This document shows, piece by piece, positions 16,153 through 26,096 of a DNA stretch of 64,000 nucleotides. How positions within the stretch are numbered: position 1 is the first letter of the stretch; each line of letters starts with the position of its first letter. The position numbers and the translations under genes were made by a program. The DNA comes from Pantoea cypripedii (GTDB taxonomy: Bacteria > Pseudomonadota > Gammaproteobacteria > Enterobacterales > Enterobacteriaceae). The notes under the pieces were generated by a model. It saw nothing but the letters and a program-made list of their open reading frames with translations. It searched no databases and was not told the origin of the DNA. The stretch spans positions 1,173,216 to 1,237,215 of the forward strand of contig NZ_CP024770.1 of NCBI RefSeq assembly GCF_011395035.1, read 5' to 3'.

Positions 16153-18132
16153 TTAATGCTTATCCGGCGCTTTCACCCCCAGCCAGTCCATCATCCCTTG
16201 TGCTGCATGGCGGCCTTCCGCCATTGCCGTTACCACCAGATCGGCACCGCGCACCGCATCACCCCCGGCGAAGATTTGCGGATTGGTGGTCTGATAACGA
16301 TAGGTGCTGTTCACGCTGGCGGCGATACGTCCCCGACCATCCAGACGCACGTTCTGGCCTGCCAGCCACGGCATGGCATGCGGATTGAAACCAAACGCCA
16401 TAATCACGATGTCGGCAGGCATCACAAACTCGCTACCTTCAATTGGCACCGGCCGGCGGCGTCCTGTCGCATCCGGCTCACCGGGTTGTGTGCGCAGCAG
16501 ACGAATGCCACAAACCTTGCCGCTGTCGTCCAGTTCCAGCTGTACGGGTTGCACGTTAAATTCAAACGCAGCGCCCTCATCATGGGCGTTTTTTACCTCT
16601 TTCCGTGAGCCAGGCATATTGGCCTCATCTCGGCGATAGGCGCAGGTGACTTTGCTGGCACCAAAGCGCAGAGCCGTGCGCACGCAGTCCATCGCGGTAT
16701 CGCCACCTCCCAGCACCACGACATTCAGACCTGCGGTATTGATAAACGGCTGCTCTGCGCTTTCCGGCAGCCCCATCAGCTGTCGGGTATTGGCGATCAG
16801 AAAGGGCAGCGCATCACAGACTCCGGGCGCATCCTCGTTGGGCAGATCCGCCTTCATCGAACGATACGTACCGACACCGATAAACACCGCATCATAGTCA
16901 TTCAGCAATGTCTCTAGCGTGACATCTTTGCCAATCTCGCAGTTCAGCGCAAAACGCACGCCCATCGCACTGAAGATCTCGCGACGCCGTGCCAGCAGCG
17001 ATTTATCCAGCTTGAAGGAAGGGATGCCAAAGGTCAGTAAGCCGCCGATTTCCGGGTGGCGATCATAAACCGTTGCGCCGACGCCATGGCGTGCCAGCAC
17101 ATCGGCGCAGGCCAGCCCGGCAGGTCCGGCACCGATAATCGCAACACGCTTATCCACCGGTTGCACCGCGCTGAGATCGGGCCGCCAGCCCTGCGCCAGC
17201 GCCTGGTCTGAAATATAACGTTCGATATTGCCAATGGTCACGGAGCCGTATTCGTCGCGCACCGTGCAGGCACCTTCACATAGCCGATCCTGCGGGCAAA
17301 CGCGGCCGGTGATCTCCGGCAGGCAGTTAGTCTGATGGGAAAGCTCTACGGCGGCGGCAATATTGCCTTCCTGCACCCGCGCTACCCATTGCGGAATGTG
17401 GTTATGCAGCGGGCAGGTCCATTCACAGATGCTGTGTTCACCGCAGGTCAGGCAGCGTTGCGCTTCGCGCAGCGCCTGGTCGGCACGAAAGGGCTGATAG
17501 ATTTCGTCAAAACCCGTTTTGCGTGCGGCCAGCGGCAGTTTATCCGGTTCGCCACGCGGTGGGGTTTTGCGCATTTGCCGCACTTTATGATCGTCAGGCA
17601 CCGGCGTTGCTGCTGCAACTTTATGCCACGGCTGCGCTTCCTGGCAGGCAGTGCGCAGGCGACGCGCTTTCACCAGCTCTGCCAGTGTCGCATCATTCAC
17701 CAGGCGCAGCGCATCTGCCGGACAATTCTGGGCACAAGCCGGGCCTGCCGGACGATCAAGACAGAGATCGCATTTGTGGGCGCTGGCTTTCACCTGTCCC
17801 TGACCCTGCGGTGTCACCAGCACTTGCATGGTGCCGAAGGGACAGGCAATGGCACAGGATTTACAGCCAATGCACCTTTGCTGATCAACCTGAACCGAAT
17901 CACCGATACGGCTGATGGCCCCCGTCGGGCAACTGCGGGCACAAGGTGCATCTTCACAGTGATGGCAGGTGATGGCACTGCGCTGCTGCTGATGTTTAAT
18001 CACCGTAATGCGCGGATGAAACTGCTCAGGGCTTAACACATGCTGCTCATCGTTATGCGCCATGACGCAGGCGACCTCGCAGGCATGGCATCCTATGCAT
18101 TGCTGGCTGTTCGCCACCATAAACCGGTTCAT
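16153..18132 (-). CDS. aegA: AegA-type iron-sulfur flavoprotein oxidoreductase
   Basis: A 659-residue protein, the same length as E. coli AegA. Residues 1-150 carry ferredoxin-type 4Fe-4S motifs (CIGCHACEVAC, CHHCEDAPC, CIGCKSCAIACPFG, CDLC). A GltD-like region follows, with its own cysteine cluster (CLTCGEHSICEWTCP), an FAD-binding loop (IIGAGPAGLACADVL) and an NAD(P)-binding loop (GGGDTAMD). In E. coli AegA and its paralogue YgfT take part in formate-dependent anaerobic urate breakdown. No formate dehydrogenase or purine gene is adjacent, so that role is by homology only. AGGAGG precedes the start. Confidence 0.85.
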   Translation of the reverse strand: MNRFMVANSQQCIGCHACEVACVMAHNDEQHVLSPEQFHPRITVIKHQQQRSAITCHHCEDAPCARSCPTGAISRIGDSVQVDQQRCIGCKSCAIACPFGTMQVLVTPQGQGQVKASAHKCDLCLDRPAGPACAQNCPADALRLVNDATLAELVKARRLRTACQEAQPWHKVAAATPVPDDHKVRQMRKTPPRGEPDKLPLAARKTGFDEIYQPFRADQALREAQRCLTCGEHSICEWTCPLHNHIPQWVARVQEGNIAAAVELSHQTNCLPEITGRVCPQDRLCEGACTVRDEYGSVTIGNIERYISDQALAQGWRPDLSAVQPVDKRVAIIGAGPAGLACADVLARHGVGATVYDRHPEIGGLLTFGIPSFKLDKSLLARRREIFSAMGVRFALNCEIGKDVTLETLLNDYDAVFIGVGTYRSMKADLPNEDAPGVCDALPFLIANTRQLMGLPESAEQPFINTAGLNVVVLGGGDTAMDCVRTALRFGASKVTCAYRRDEANMPGSRKEVKNAHDEGAAFEFNVQPVQLELDDSGKVCGIRLLRTQPGEPDATGRRRPVPIEGSEFVMPADIVIMAFGFNPHAMPWLAGQNVRLDGRGRIAASVNSTYRYQTTNPQIFAGGDAVRGADLVVTAMAEGRHAAQGMMDWLGVKAPDKH

Positions 18133-18252
18133 GACAACCTCCTTTTTAACGCCAAAGTCCTTTCTGTTTGTATGGTTATCAAATTTACCGGGTGTTGGTC
18201 ACTCAGACAATGTTCATTTGCCCAAACTTACCGCAGCGATGTACGGGGACTC

Positions 18253-18894
18253 TCAACCCCGCCAGCGTGACTGACGGATCACGTTGCAGAAGTTCATCGG
18301 CGTAAATTGCGCATCTTTATCCTTTAATACATCCGCCTTAACATTGCCGAAGGTGGTTGCGGGCTTGTGTTTGATGCCATCGTAGAAGGCCTGGATAATC
18401 TCTTCCTTAAAATCAGCTGTGCGGGGATGCTGCGTGACCACGGCTTCCCGGTCGGAATCGCTGAAATTTTCATAGCCTATTCCCAGCACATCCATCTCTA
18501 CACCTGCGGTAACAAGGGCGATTTCTGGTGCCATAAACTCGGGGATCCCCGGCGTGGTGTGCAGGGCGATGGCGGTCCACACTTTGTCGATATCTTCCTG
18601 TTTCACGCCGTAACTGTGCATAAATTCACGCGCTGCATTGGCTCCATCAACTTCAAAGCGCTTATCGCAGCTGCAATGTTCATGCGTCAGCCCGATGTCG
18701 TGGAACATACACCCCACATACAGCAATTCATGATCGACTTTGATGTCCCGTTGCCTGCCCGCCAGTGCTGCCCAGTAATACACCCGGCTGGAGTGGTTAA
18801 ACAGCAGGTCCGATTCTGTGTCACGAATAAAGGCGGTGGTATCACGGGCCATTTGCGTATCGGGGATGCGGATCCCCTGAAGAGTGAAGCTCAT
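18253..18894 (-). CDS. HD-domain hydrolase (cyanamide hydratase-like)
   Basis: A 213-residue metal-dependent HD-superfamily protein. The ligands are His34 (NHSSRVYYWA) and His65-Asp66 (CMFHDIGL), with a further His in TAIALHTTPG. The sequence pattern resembles the group of HD proteins related to fungal cyanamide hydratase and small phosphohydrolases. GGAG lies before the ATG. It is divergent from the GlxA-type regulator, 115 bp apart, and may be its target. Substrate not known. Confidence 0.8.
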   Translation of the reverse strand: MSFTLQGIRIPDTQMARDTTAFIRDTESDLLFNHSSRVYYWAALAGRQRDIKVDHELLYVGCMFHDIGLTHEHCSCDKRFEVDGANAAREFMHSYGVKQEDIDKVWTAIALHTTPGIPEFMAPEIALVTAGVEMDVLGIGYENFSDSDREAVVTQHPRTADFKEEIIQAFYDGIKHKPATTFGNVKADVLKDKDAQFTPMNFCNVIRQSRWRG

Positions 18895-18975
18895 GTTATT
18901 TCTCCGGTTGAATGTCTGTCGCTCATTCTAAAAGAGAAAGGGAATGTCTATAATGGTATTAATTGGGCAATATCG

Positions 18976-18989
18976 GACATACAGACATA
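18976..18989. promoter_or_regulatory. Direct repeat GACATA-CA-GACATA
   Basis: Two identical hexamers with an 8-bp period, just before the GlxA-type gene and in the promoter region of the divergent HD hydrolase. Direct repeats suit an AraC-type regulator. Short, so weak evidence. Confidence 0.3.
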
Positions 18990-19009
18990 AACCGTCATGA
19001 GGAAAGAGG

Positions 19010-19972
19010 ATGCTGCATCACGTCGTAATCCTGGCAGTGCCTGGCGTGCAATTGCTCGATGTTGCCGGGCCGCTGGATGTTTTTGCGGAAGCCAATCGTA
19101 TCCTGCGCCGTCAGGTGTATATAACCAGCGTCATGTCGCTGGCCGGGGGGAGTGTGCAGTCTTCTTCCGGCGTCAGGATTGCAACGGATAGCGCGCTGGC
19201 AACGTTTGCAGCGCCAGCAGGATTAACCTTTCTGGTGGCAGGTGCCCCCGATATTCACCATCAGGTATTGGATGAGGGACAGATAGCCGACATCACCCAG
19301 CTGTGTCGTCAGAGTCACCGTTTTGGCTCGGTTTGCACCGGTGCGCTGATGCTGGCGCAAACCGGGTTGCTGGATGCTCGGCAAGTCACCACGCACTGGT
19401 CGGTGGCGAAAGAGCTGGCACTGCGTTATCCCGCGACCCGGGTTGATGCCGATGCCCTCTATATCGCCGACGGCCCGGTGCGCACGGCGGCCGGGGTGAC
19501 ATCGGGCATGGATCTGGCGCTGCGTTTTGTTGAGGAGGATGTCGGGCGGGAAACGGCCCAGGATGTGGCGGCCAACCTGGTGATGTTTTTTCGTCGACCG
19601 GCAGGTCAGGGCCATTTTATCCGTAAACAGCAGACTTCACTCGGCGGACGTTCTGCGTTACAGGATTTACAGCGCTGGGCGTTGACCCATCTTGATGAAG
19701 TCAAAAATGCGGCGCATCTGGCGCAGCACCTCAATCTGAGTCCCCGCCATGTGAATCGCCTGTTTAATCAGGAGATGGGCCAGGGAACGGCAGAATGGCT
19801 GGAGGGAGCGAGGATTGCCCGCGCCCAGCAACTTCTCTGTACTGAGGTAGCGATGAAATCCATCGCTTCCTTGTGTGGCTACAGCAGCAGTGATGTGATG
19901 CGCAGAGCCTTTATCAAGGTGACCGGGCTGACACCCACGGTTTATCGGAAGATCTACGGTGCGAAAAAATAA
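19010..19972 (+). CDS. GlxA-type AraC-family regulator with DJ-1/PfpI domain
   Basis: A 320-residue regulator. Residues 1-185 are a DJ-1/PfpI-like sensor domain with the nucleophile-elbow cysteine Cys109 (GSVCTGALMLA). Residues about 215-315 are a two-helix-turn-helix AraC DNA-binding domain (LSPRHVNRLFNQEMGQGTAEWLEGARI and SIASLCGYSSSDVMRRAF). This fusion is the GlxA family, whose members sense small metabolites. AGGAAAGAGG precedes the ATG. It ends only 2 bp from the converging fhuB stop, so the two transcripts must overlap. Confidence 0.92.
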   Translation: MLHHVVILAVPGVQLLDVAGPLDVFAEANRILRRQVYITSVMSLAGGSVQSSSGVRIATDSALATFAAPAGLTFLVAGAPDIHHQVLDEGQIADITQLCRQSHRFGSVCTGALMLAQTGLLDARQVTTHWSVAKELALRYPATRVDADALYIADGPVRTAAGVTSGMDLALRFVEEDVGRETAQDVAANLVMFFRRPAGQGHFIRKQQTSLGGRSALQDLQRWALTHLDEVKNAAHLAQHLNLSPRHVNRLFNQEMGQGTAEWLEGARIARAQQLLCTEVAMKSIASLCGYSSSDVMRRAFIKVTGLTPTVYRKIYGAKK

Positions 19973-19974
19973 GG

Positions 19975-21969
19975 TCAGGCCCCTCTGCGGCCCCGCAACA
20001 TCATCATCACCAGATAGATCCCGCCAGCCAGGGACGCAATCGCCCCGGTGGCAATTTCCTTTGGAAACAGCATCCATCGACCAATCCAGTCAGCGGCCAG
20101 CATCAGCAACGCGCCAAAAGAGGCGGATGTGAGGAGAAAGGGCAGCGGTTTATCAGCACCCTGCATTCTGGCCATATGCGGCGCAACCAGACCGATAAAC
20201 GATAAAGGCCCGACGATCATTGTCGCCATGGCCGTGGCTGACGCGCTGAGCAGCCATAACACCAGGCGGGCAAAGCGAATGTTGATGCCCAGCCCGTTAG
20301 CAACCTGAGCGCCCAACGGCAATATCACCAGCCAGCGTTGAATCAGCGGGAGGATGGCAACCAGCGCGATAGCCGAGAGGAGCACAATTTCAGCCTGATG
20401 CGGTCTGACGCTATAAGTGGAACCGATCAACAGACTAAACAACTGCATGACGCGCAGGTCACCACTCGCCATCACCACGGTAGATACCGCTTGCAGGATC
20501 AGCGTCAGTGATACGCCTGCCAGCAGCAGCGTCTCCGGGGCATAGTGGGAGCGGCGGCCGAGCAGCAGCAACAGCAGCAACACTGCGCCGCAACCCAGGG
20601 CACAGCCCATCACGATATTGCCCGTATTCGCTGGCGAGAGAAAAAGGGTGGCAGTGATCCCCAGCGCGCCACCGGCGGTGATCCCCAGCAGGTCCGGGCT
20701 GGCCATGGTGTTTCCTGACAGGTTCTGGATGATGCCACCGGCAATTGCCAGCAATACGCCGACGGAAATGGCGGCAGTAAGCTGTATCAGGCGCAGCGAC
20801 ACCCGTGGGGCGGAATGCCAGGGAAATTCAATTTGCCAGCCATGTAACCCCTTCCCCAGCACCAGGAAGACCAGGCTCAGCACCAGCAGGCACACCAGAT
20901 TAAACGTCAGCAGCGCCCAGGGGGACTTTTTCTGCTCTGCGGGCACCGTCATGGCGGTGAGCGCACGGGTTTCGCGCGGCATCACAGACGTTTTAGCGCG
21001 TGACAGATAACCGAGTATCACAGGCGCGCCAAGCAAAGTCGTGACCGCACCCACCGGGATCATCAGCCCCCACAGCCCGGACAGGCGACGTGCCAGCTCA
21101 TCGGCCAGACACAGCAGGACCATGCCAAGTACGGATGCCCACAACAGGCGATCGCGTAATCGACGGGCACCGGCAAGACGCGCCAGATGCGGTGCGCCGA
21201 GACCGACAAAACCGATGATGCCGACAGAGCTGACAATCAGCGCAGTGATCAGCAACACCGCACCCATTGTCGCCGTCAGCAGCCATGGGACAGAAATGCC
21301 GAGGTTCTTTGCCTGGACGTCTCCGGTGCCATAGATGCCCATTGGCCGGGCAAACAACAGGCAAAACCCAATACAGGGTAACAAGTGCAGGAACAGTTGC
21401 GTGGTACTGCGCCAGTCATACTGTGCCAGAGAGCCGCCGCCCCATAGCGCCATAAAACTTAATTGCCGGAAGTACAGAATCGCCAGTATGACCCCGATCG
21501 CGCTGCAACACAGGTTCAGTATCATTCCCGCCAGAATCAGGGAGACCCCCGAGGTACGCTGACGCAAAGCAATCAGCATGACTAAACACAACGCCAGCCC
21601 GCCTCCGGCAAAAGCAACCCATTCTCTTCCGGCGATGAAGAGGACCGGGAAGAACACCGTCACCAGCGACAGAACCAGATAAGCACCCGAGGCGATGCCC
21701 AGTGTCATGGGTTCCGCGAGCGGATTACGCAACATCTGCTGGCTTACCACGCCGGAAAAAGCCAGCCCGGCCCCGCAGATACCGGCCATCGCCAGGCGCG
21801 GCAGATCGTTATAAAGAAAAATAAGCCCCCCGATGCTCTCGGGCTGGGGGGTAACAAGGGCGGCGTACCATAACGATAACGGCAGATAGTGGGACACTCG
21901 GTGCCAGAAAAGCACAGCGGCCAGCGCGCAGACCATAAAAATGATGAAAATAGCGACAGGGCGTTTCAT
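19975..21969 (-). CDS. fhuB: Ferric hydroxamate ABC transporter permease FhuB
   Basis: A 664-residue double-length permease (E. coli FhuB is 660). It consists of two homologous FecCD-type halves, residues about 1-330 and 345-660, each with about ten transmembrane helices and a GLVAPHMARM or GLGAPHLARL coupling motif near its end. It carries ferric hydroxamates such as ferrichrome or ferrioxamine across the inner membrane. Its start overlaps the FhuD stop by four bases (ATGA). The partner ATPase FhuC is not encoded here. Confidence 0.92.
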   Translation of the reverse strand: MKRPVAIFIIFMVCALAAVLFWHRVSHYLPLSLWYAALVTPQPESIGGLIFLYNDLPRLAMAGICGAGLAFSGVVSQQMLRNPLAEPMTLGIASGAYLVLSLVTVFFPVLFIAGREWVAFAGGGLALCLVMLIALRQRTSGVSLILAGMILNLCCSAIGVILAILYFRQLSFMALWGGGSLAQYDWRSTTQLFLHLLPCIGFCLLFARPMGIYGTGDVQAKNLGISVPWLLTATMGAVLLITALIVSSVGIIGFVGLGAPHLARLAGARRLRDRLLWASVLGMVLLCLADELARRLSGLWGLMIPVGAVTTLLGAPVILGYLSRAKTSVMPRETRALTAMTVPAEQKKSPWALLTFNLVCLLVLSLVFLVLGKGLHGWQIEFPWHSAPRVSLRLIQLTAAISVGVLLAIAGGIIQNLSGNTMASPDLLGITAGGALGITATLFLSPANTGNIVMGCALGCGAVLLLLLLLGRRSHYAPETLLLAGVSLTLILQAVSTVVMASGDLRVMQLFSLLIGSTYSVRPHQAEIVLLSAIALVAILPLIQRWLVILPLGAQVANGLGINIRFARLVLWLLSASATAMATMIVGPLSFIGLVAPHMARMQGADKPLPFLLTSASFGALLMLAADWIGRWMLFPKEIATGAIASLAGGIYLVMMMLRGRRGA

Positions 21970-22925
21970 GAATTTACCCAGGAGCAGGGTGGCCCGGCAG
22001 GGTTACTGGTGGCCGAGGTAATGGCGCAGGCCAGCGCGTCAGTGAACGCGATCGCCGAAACAACACCGCCATTGGCCGGTGCGGGTGGAATGAACCGGTG
22101 GTGGCCGGGCTGCTGAAAAGGTAGCGCCTGCCATACCGGGTTGTGCTGCAACATCAGCCTGACGGTGATGGGTATAGGTGAAAAGGTGATCAGCAAAGCT
22201 TCAGGCTCCGCGTAAAGCGCATCATAGCCGGTGGTGGCGAAACCAGAGACGGAAGTGGGGGCATGGCAGGCGTTTGTCACCCCAAGCCTCGCAAGCAAAT
22301 CACCGTACAGACTTCCGGCCCCTGCCAGGCGGACGAAGGCTTCATCAATAAACTGCACAATGAACACTTTTCGCTGTGCCGCCCCCGGCAGCATCGCGAG
22401 GCGTTCGCGCGCGGTGGCGAACAGATGCTGCGCCCTGAAAATCAACGTCTGTGCAATTGCCGCCCGGTTGAAAAAATGGCCCAGCGTCATTAATGCCGCA
22501 CAGGCCTGATCAAAGGAATATCGTCCATAGGAATCGGCTTCACCCACGGTAAGAATGGGCGCGATGCGCTGCAACAGCGGGGCAATGACGGCATGAGCAG
22601 GTGTGATAATGATCAGATCCGGACGTAACAACGTCAGCAGCTCCAGATTGGGTTGATATATCAACCCAACGTCTGCCACCGCAGCAGGTAAGGTCACGGC
22701 GGGAAAAGTCTGGCGGAATCCATCGGGATTGGCCACCGCAACAGGGGTAATCCCTAACAGCAACATGGATTCTGTCAGCATCCAGTCGAGAACGACAATT
22801 CGCTGCCCGCTGGGTGGCCTGGCCGCGGCAGCACTTCCCTGTGCCAGGGTGAATTGCAGCCCGAGCAAGGCGGACAGCCGCAGAAAATCACGTCGGCTGA
22901 CTGATGCGCATCCGGAACTTACCAT
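21966..22925 (-). CDS. fhuD: FhuD-like siderophore-binding protein, Tat-exported
   Basis: A periplasmic binding protein for ferric hydroxamates. I place the start at 22925 (319 residues), which overlaps the receptor's last codons (CAATGGTAA) for translational coupling. The N-terminus then carries a twin-arginine signal (SRRDFLRLSALLG, ending near SAAA), as FhuD is known to use the Tat route. The body has the FhuD/BtuF fold signatures (QRIVVLDW, YQPNLELLTLLRPDLII, GGVVSAI). An upstream Met at 22973 is in frame but would precede the Tat motif with unrelated residues. Confidence 0.88.
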   Translation of the reverse strand: MVSSGCASVSRRDFLRLSALLGLQFTLAQGSAAAARPPSGQRIVVLDWMLTESMLLLGITPVAVANPDGFRQTFPAVTLPAAVADVGLIYQPNLELLTLLRPDLIIITPAHAVIAPLLQRIAPILTVGEADSYGRYSFDQACAALMTLGHFFNRAAIAQTLIFRAQHLFATARERLAMLPGAAQRKVFIVQFIDEAFVRLAGAGSLYGDLLARLGVTNACHAPTSVSGFATTGYDALYAEPEALLITFSPIPITVRLMLQHNPVWQALPFQQPGHHRFIPPAPANGGVVSAIAFTDALACAITSATSNPAGPPCSWVNS

Positions 22926-25093
22926 TGGTATTTGATACCCACCAGCACCATGCGGCCCGCACCCCAGTAGCAATAAGACTGACCAATACAGCTGGCAATA
23001 TAGTGCCGGTCAAACAGATTGCTGGCGTTGAGTGACGCCATCCATCCTTCCATTGAAGGACTGAGCTGACCCAAATCATAACGCAGTGCGGTGTCCACTA
23101 AGGTTGCAGAGGAGGTTTTGAAGGTGTTGTTAGTATCTCCGTAAGAACCCCCGATATAACGTACACCCGCCCCGAACTGCCAGCCCGCCAGTGCTCCGGA
23201 ATATTCGGTGTAATCCGCCCACAGCGAGCCGGTATTATGCGGAATTCCCACCGGGGCTTTACCCTGTGCGGTGTTGCTTTTGGTATTGGTAATGTCGGTG
23301 TAGGTATAACTGCCTATCAACTGTAAGTGGTCGGTCAGGCTGGCGTGTGCCTCGGCTTCTACTCCCCGGGATCTGACTTCACCGGTCAATACGCTAAAAC
23401 CTGAGTGTGCGGGATCGGTGGTCTGGACATCGGTTTTATTTATCTGGAACAGAGAAAGCGTGATGAAGCTGTTGCTGTGTTTCGGCTGGAACTTGATGCC
23501 AGCTTCATATTGTTCACCTTTCGACGGCGTAAACGCCTTGCCTTCATAGTCCGTGCCCAGCTGAGGCTGGAAGGACTGTGAGTAGCTGACGTAAGGGGCG
23601 ATACCATTAGCAAACTGATAAACCGCGCCGGTACGCCAGGTAAACGCACGGGCCGACTGATATTGCGTCTCCTGCGTTTTAAAGGAATGCGTACTGTTGT
23701 TGGTCCAGTCTTCCCTCATGCCTAATAAAAATGACCAGTTACCGACATCAATCTGGTCCTGTCCGTAAGCGCCGAGCTGTTCCAGCGTCGCCTCTGTGGA
23801 GGTGGCGTACATGAAATTGGGGGTGGGGATCGTCTGCCCGTATTGCGGGTTACTGATGCTGAGCGACGGTGCGGCTGCACTGTAAAACCAGTGACTGAAG
23901 CGGATGTGCTGATAATCTACGCCAAACGTTGCCTTGTGAGACACTGCACCGGTGGTGAATGTCGCCAGTGCCTGATTATCGAGCGTATGTGCGTCAACAT
24001 CGCCATAGTTGAGATAAGCGGTGCGATTCAGGGTTTTCCCATCAGCATTAAATCCGTCATTCCCGACATACTGTAATTTCTGGCTGTTGCGCAGGAAACG
24101 ATAGCTTTGTTTCACTGACCAGACATCATTAAATCGGTGCGTTAACTCTTCGCCAATCGCGCCTTGCGTCTTGCGGAAGCTATCGAAGCTGGGATCGCCA
24201 GGGTTCAGGTGGCGTGGCACCTTGATGTTTCCGTTAATGGGGACAGAATTATAATATCCGGCGTCCGGGTCGGTCTGATAATTCCCGTACAGCGTGAAAT
24301 GCGTGTCGTCGTTGATTTGCCAGGCGAGGCTGGGGGCGATGGAAAAGCGGCGTTCCTTAACAAAATCAGTCTGGCTGCTGGTATTAAAACCGTCCGCTGC
24401 GATGCGGTAGAGCACAGTCTGGTCATTATTCAGCGCGCCACCCACATCAACAAAGCCCTGAGCACGGCCATAACTGCCCGTTTGTACGCCGGCCTCATTC
24501 AGCTGATTTTTCTGCGGCAACTTGCTGACCATATTCACCACGCCGCCCGGCGATCCCTGGCCATAAAGGACGGAAGCGGGACCGTGTAATACTTCGATAC
24601 GCTCAAACATATAGGGATCGAAGCTGGTCACGTTATAGCCGAAGCCACCGGACGGGCCGGGGGTATACAGGCCATTCCACAGTTCGTCGATTAAAAAACC
24701 TCTGGCATAGAGATATTCCAGGGAATCCGTATTTGCCCCGCGCTGTTCCGACGCGATACCGGAGGTATAACGCAGCGCCTGGGCAACACTCTGGACATTC
24801 TGAATCGACATCTGATCGCGTGTGACGACGGAGATGGCCTGGGGTGTTTTAATCAATGGCGTGTCAGTTTTCGTTCCGGCCGTGCTTTGATGAGCAACAT
24901 AACCGTATACCGGTCCGTTACCGGTTTCTTTATAGTCCTGTGCAGTGACCTCCATGACGTTTTGATCCGCCTTGGGGGTTTGTTGCGGCGTAGCCTGAGC
25001 CACCACCGGAAGTAATAAAGTGATTAACAGTGGATATTTCCCTGATGCAGGTGAAATGACGCAGGTAGCCCCATAAATTTCCGAAGATTTCAT
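22919..25093 (-). CDS. TonB-dependent siderophore receptor (hydroxamate type)
   Basis: A 724-residue outer-membrane receptor. The signal sequence ends near PVVAQA. The plug follows (PQAISVVTRDQM, then ERIEVLHGPASVLYGQGSPGG) and then a 22-strand barrel ending in YQW. The motif MEVTAQ near the mature N-terminus is a plausible TonB box. The sequence is of the FhuA/FoxA/FhuE group, and the FhuD and FhuB genes that overlap it downstream make a ferric hydroxamate the likely cargo. A Fur-like box lies 58 bp upstream. First gene of the leftward uptake operon. Confidence 0.92.
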   Translation of the reverse strand: MKSSEIYGATCVISPASGKYPLLITLLLPVVAQATPQQTPKADQNVMEVTAQDYKETGNGPVYGYVAHQSTAGTKTDTPLIKTPQAISVVTRDQMSIQNVQSVAQALRYTSGIASEQRGANTDSLEYLYARGFLIDELWNGLYTPGPSGGFGYNVTSFDPYMFERIEVLHGPASVLYGQGSPGGVVNMVSKLPQKNQLNEAGVQTGSYGRAQGFVDVGGALNNDQTVLYRIAADGFNTSSQTDFVKERRFSIAPSLAWQINDDTHFTLYGNYQTDPDAGYYNSVPINGNIKVPRHLNPGDPSFDSFRKTQGAIGEELTHRFNDVWSVKQSYRFLRNSQKLQYVGNDGFNADGKTLNRTAYLNYGDVDAHTLDNQALATFTTGAVSHKATFGVDYQHIRFSHWFYSAAAPSLSISNPQYGQTIPTPNFMYATSTEATLEQLGAYGQDQIDVGNWSFLLGMREDWTNNSTHSFKTQETQYQSARAFTWRTGAVYQFANGIAPYVSYSQSFQPQLGTDYEGKAFTPSKGEQYEAGIKFQPKHSNSFITLSLFQINKTDVQTTDPAHSGFSVLTGEVRSRGVEAEAHASLTDHLQLIGSYTYTDITNTKSNTAQGKAPVGIPHNTGSLWADYTEYSGALAGWQFGAGVRYIGGSYGDTNNTFKTSSATLVDTALRYDLGQLSPSMEGWMASLNASNLFDRHYIASCIGQSYCYWGAGRMVLVGIKYQW

Positions 25094-25150
25094 TTCATCA
25101 ATTCCGATTCAAATGAAGATGTCGTTATGTTTTTTGCGCATGCAAACAAG

Positions 25151-25172
25151 AATGAAAATCATTTTTATTTTC
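25151..25172. promoter_or_regulatory. Fur-box-like iron-responsive operator
   Basis: The core TGAAAATCATTTTTA agrees with the 15-base Fur core TGATAATCATTATCA at 12 positions. It lies between the divergent receptor and AraC genes and could serve both, giving induction under iron limitation. Confidence 0.65.
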
Positions 25173-25233
25173 ATATTGAATCATATCAGATGGGCTGCTA
25201 GGGTGTATTGCCAATAAGTTTTGCAAAACAGAC

Positions 25234-26055
25234 ATGTTTTGGCGGAATTTGCCGTCAATAAGCGGAGATAGTGTGGAAGAGACATGGCATTACTTTTCGC
25301 AGGGACAATATCAGCAGCAGTCTCGTCCGGTGATCGCCAATACCTATGAATACCGGAATGGAGATCGGCAGGCGTGGCATTCTCACGAGCAATTACAGTT
25401 TATTTTCACCACCCGTGGCGTACTCAGCGTGATCACCAGCCAGGGTTCCTGGACGCTGGGACCGAATCGCGGATTATTATTGTTACCCCGCACCGGTCAT
25501 GAACTGTATGCATCCGGTGAAGCCCTGATGCACAGTATTTATATTGAACCCGATGTGTGGCGTCATGAAAGAAAAGAATGCTGTGTTTTGCTGGTTTCTT
25601 CCCTGCTGCGTGAACTGGTGCTGGAAATGGTGAAAGAGCGCCGACAGGAAACGTATATTCTCTCCGAAATGATTGTGCCGTTGTTACTCAGGGGTTTACA
25701 CGAAGCACAGGAACTGCAGCAGGGTTGTTTGCCTCTGCCCGAAGATCGACGACTCCAGAAAATCTGCAAGGCGCTGATGCTGGCACCGTCAAATAATGAG
25801 TCGCTGGAAATATGGGGTGATCGCATCGGCACCAGCGACAGAACGCTGAGTCGGCTGTTTATCAAACAGACCGGTTATACCTTTGGCCAATGGCGGCAAC
25901 AGTTACGGCTGGTGGAATCCATGACCCGGCTGGCGCAGGGGATGGCGGTTGCCACTATAGCGACGGAACTCGGCTATCGAAGTTCCAGCTCTTTCATCAC
26001 CATGTTCAGAAAGGCGATGGGAGAAACACCGCAAAATTATTTCAAAAAGGGATGA
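25234..26055 (+). CDS. AraC-family regulator of siderophore uptake
   Basis: A 273-residue regulator. The N-terminal cupin-like domain (AWHSHEQLQFIFTTRGVLSV, PRTGHEL) resembles those that sense a siderophore or similar ligand. The C-terminal domain holds two helix-turn-helices (GTSDRTLSRLFIKQTG and ATIATELGYRSSSSFITMFRKAMG). A GTG at 25273 with GGAG upstream is a better-supported start than the ATG at 25234 and would give 260 residues. It is divergent from the siderophore receptor and is the probable local activator of that operon. Confidence 0.85.
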   Translation: MFWRNLPSISGDSVEETWHYFSQGQYQQQSRPVIANTYEYRNGDRQAWHSHEQLQFIFTTRGVLSVITSQGSWTLGPNRGLLLLPRTGHELYASGEALMHSIYIEPDVWRHERKECCVLLVSSLLRELVLEMVKERRQETYILSEMIVPLLLRGLHEAQELQQGCLPLPEDRRLQKICKALMLAPSNNESLEIWGDRIGTSDRTLSRLFIKQTGYTFGQWRQQLRLVESMTRLAQGMAVATIATELGYRSSSSFITMFRKAMGETPQNYFKKG

Positions 26056-26067
26056 TCAGGGAAAATA

Positions 26068-26090
26068 CGGGCGAGGAGATCCTCGCCCGG
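26068..26090. terminator. Bidirectional hairpin terminator
   Basis: CGGGCGAGGA / TCCTCGCCCG, a 10-bp self-complementary stem around GA, between the converging AraC and porin genes. No long U-tract. Confidence 0.7.
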
Positions 26091-26096
26091 TAACAA

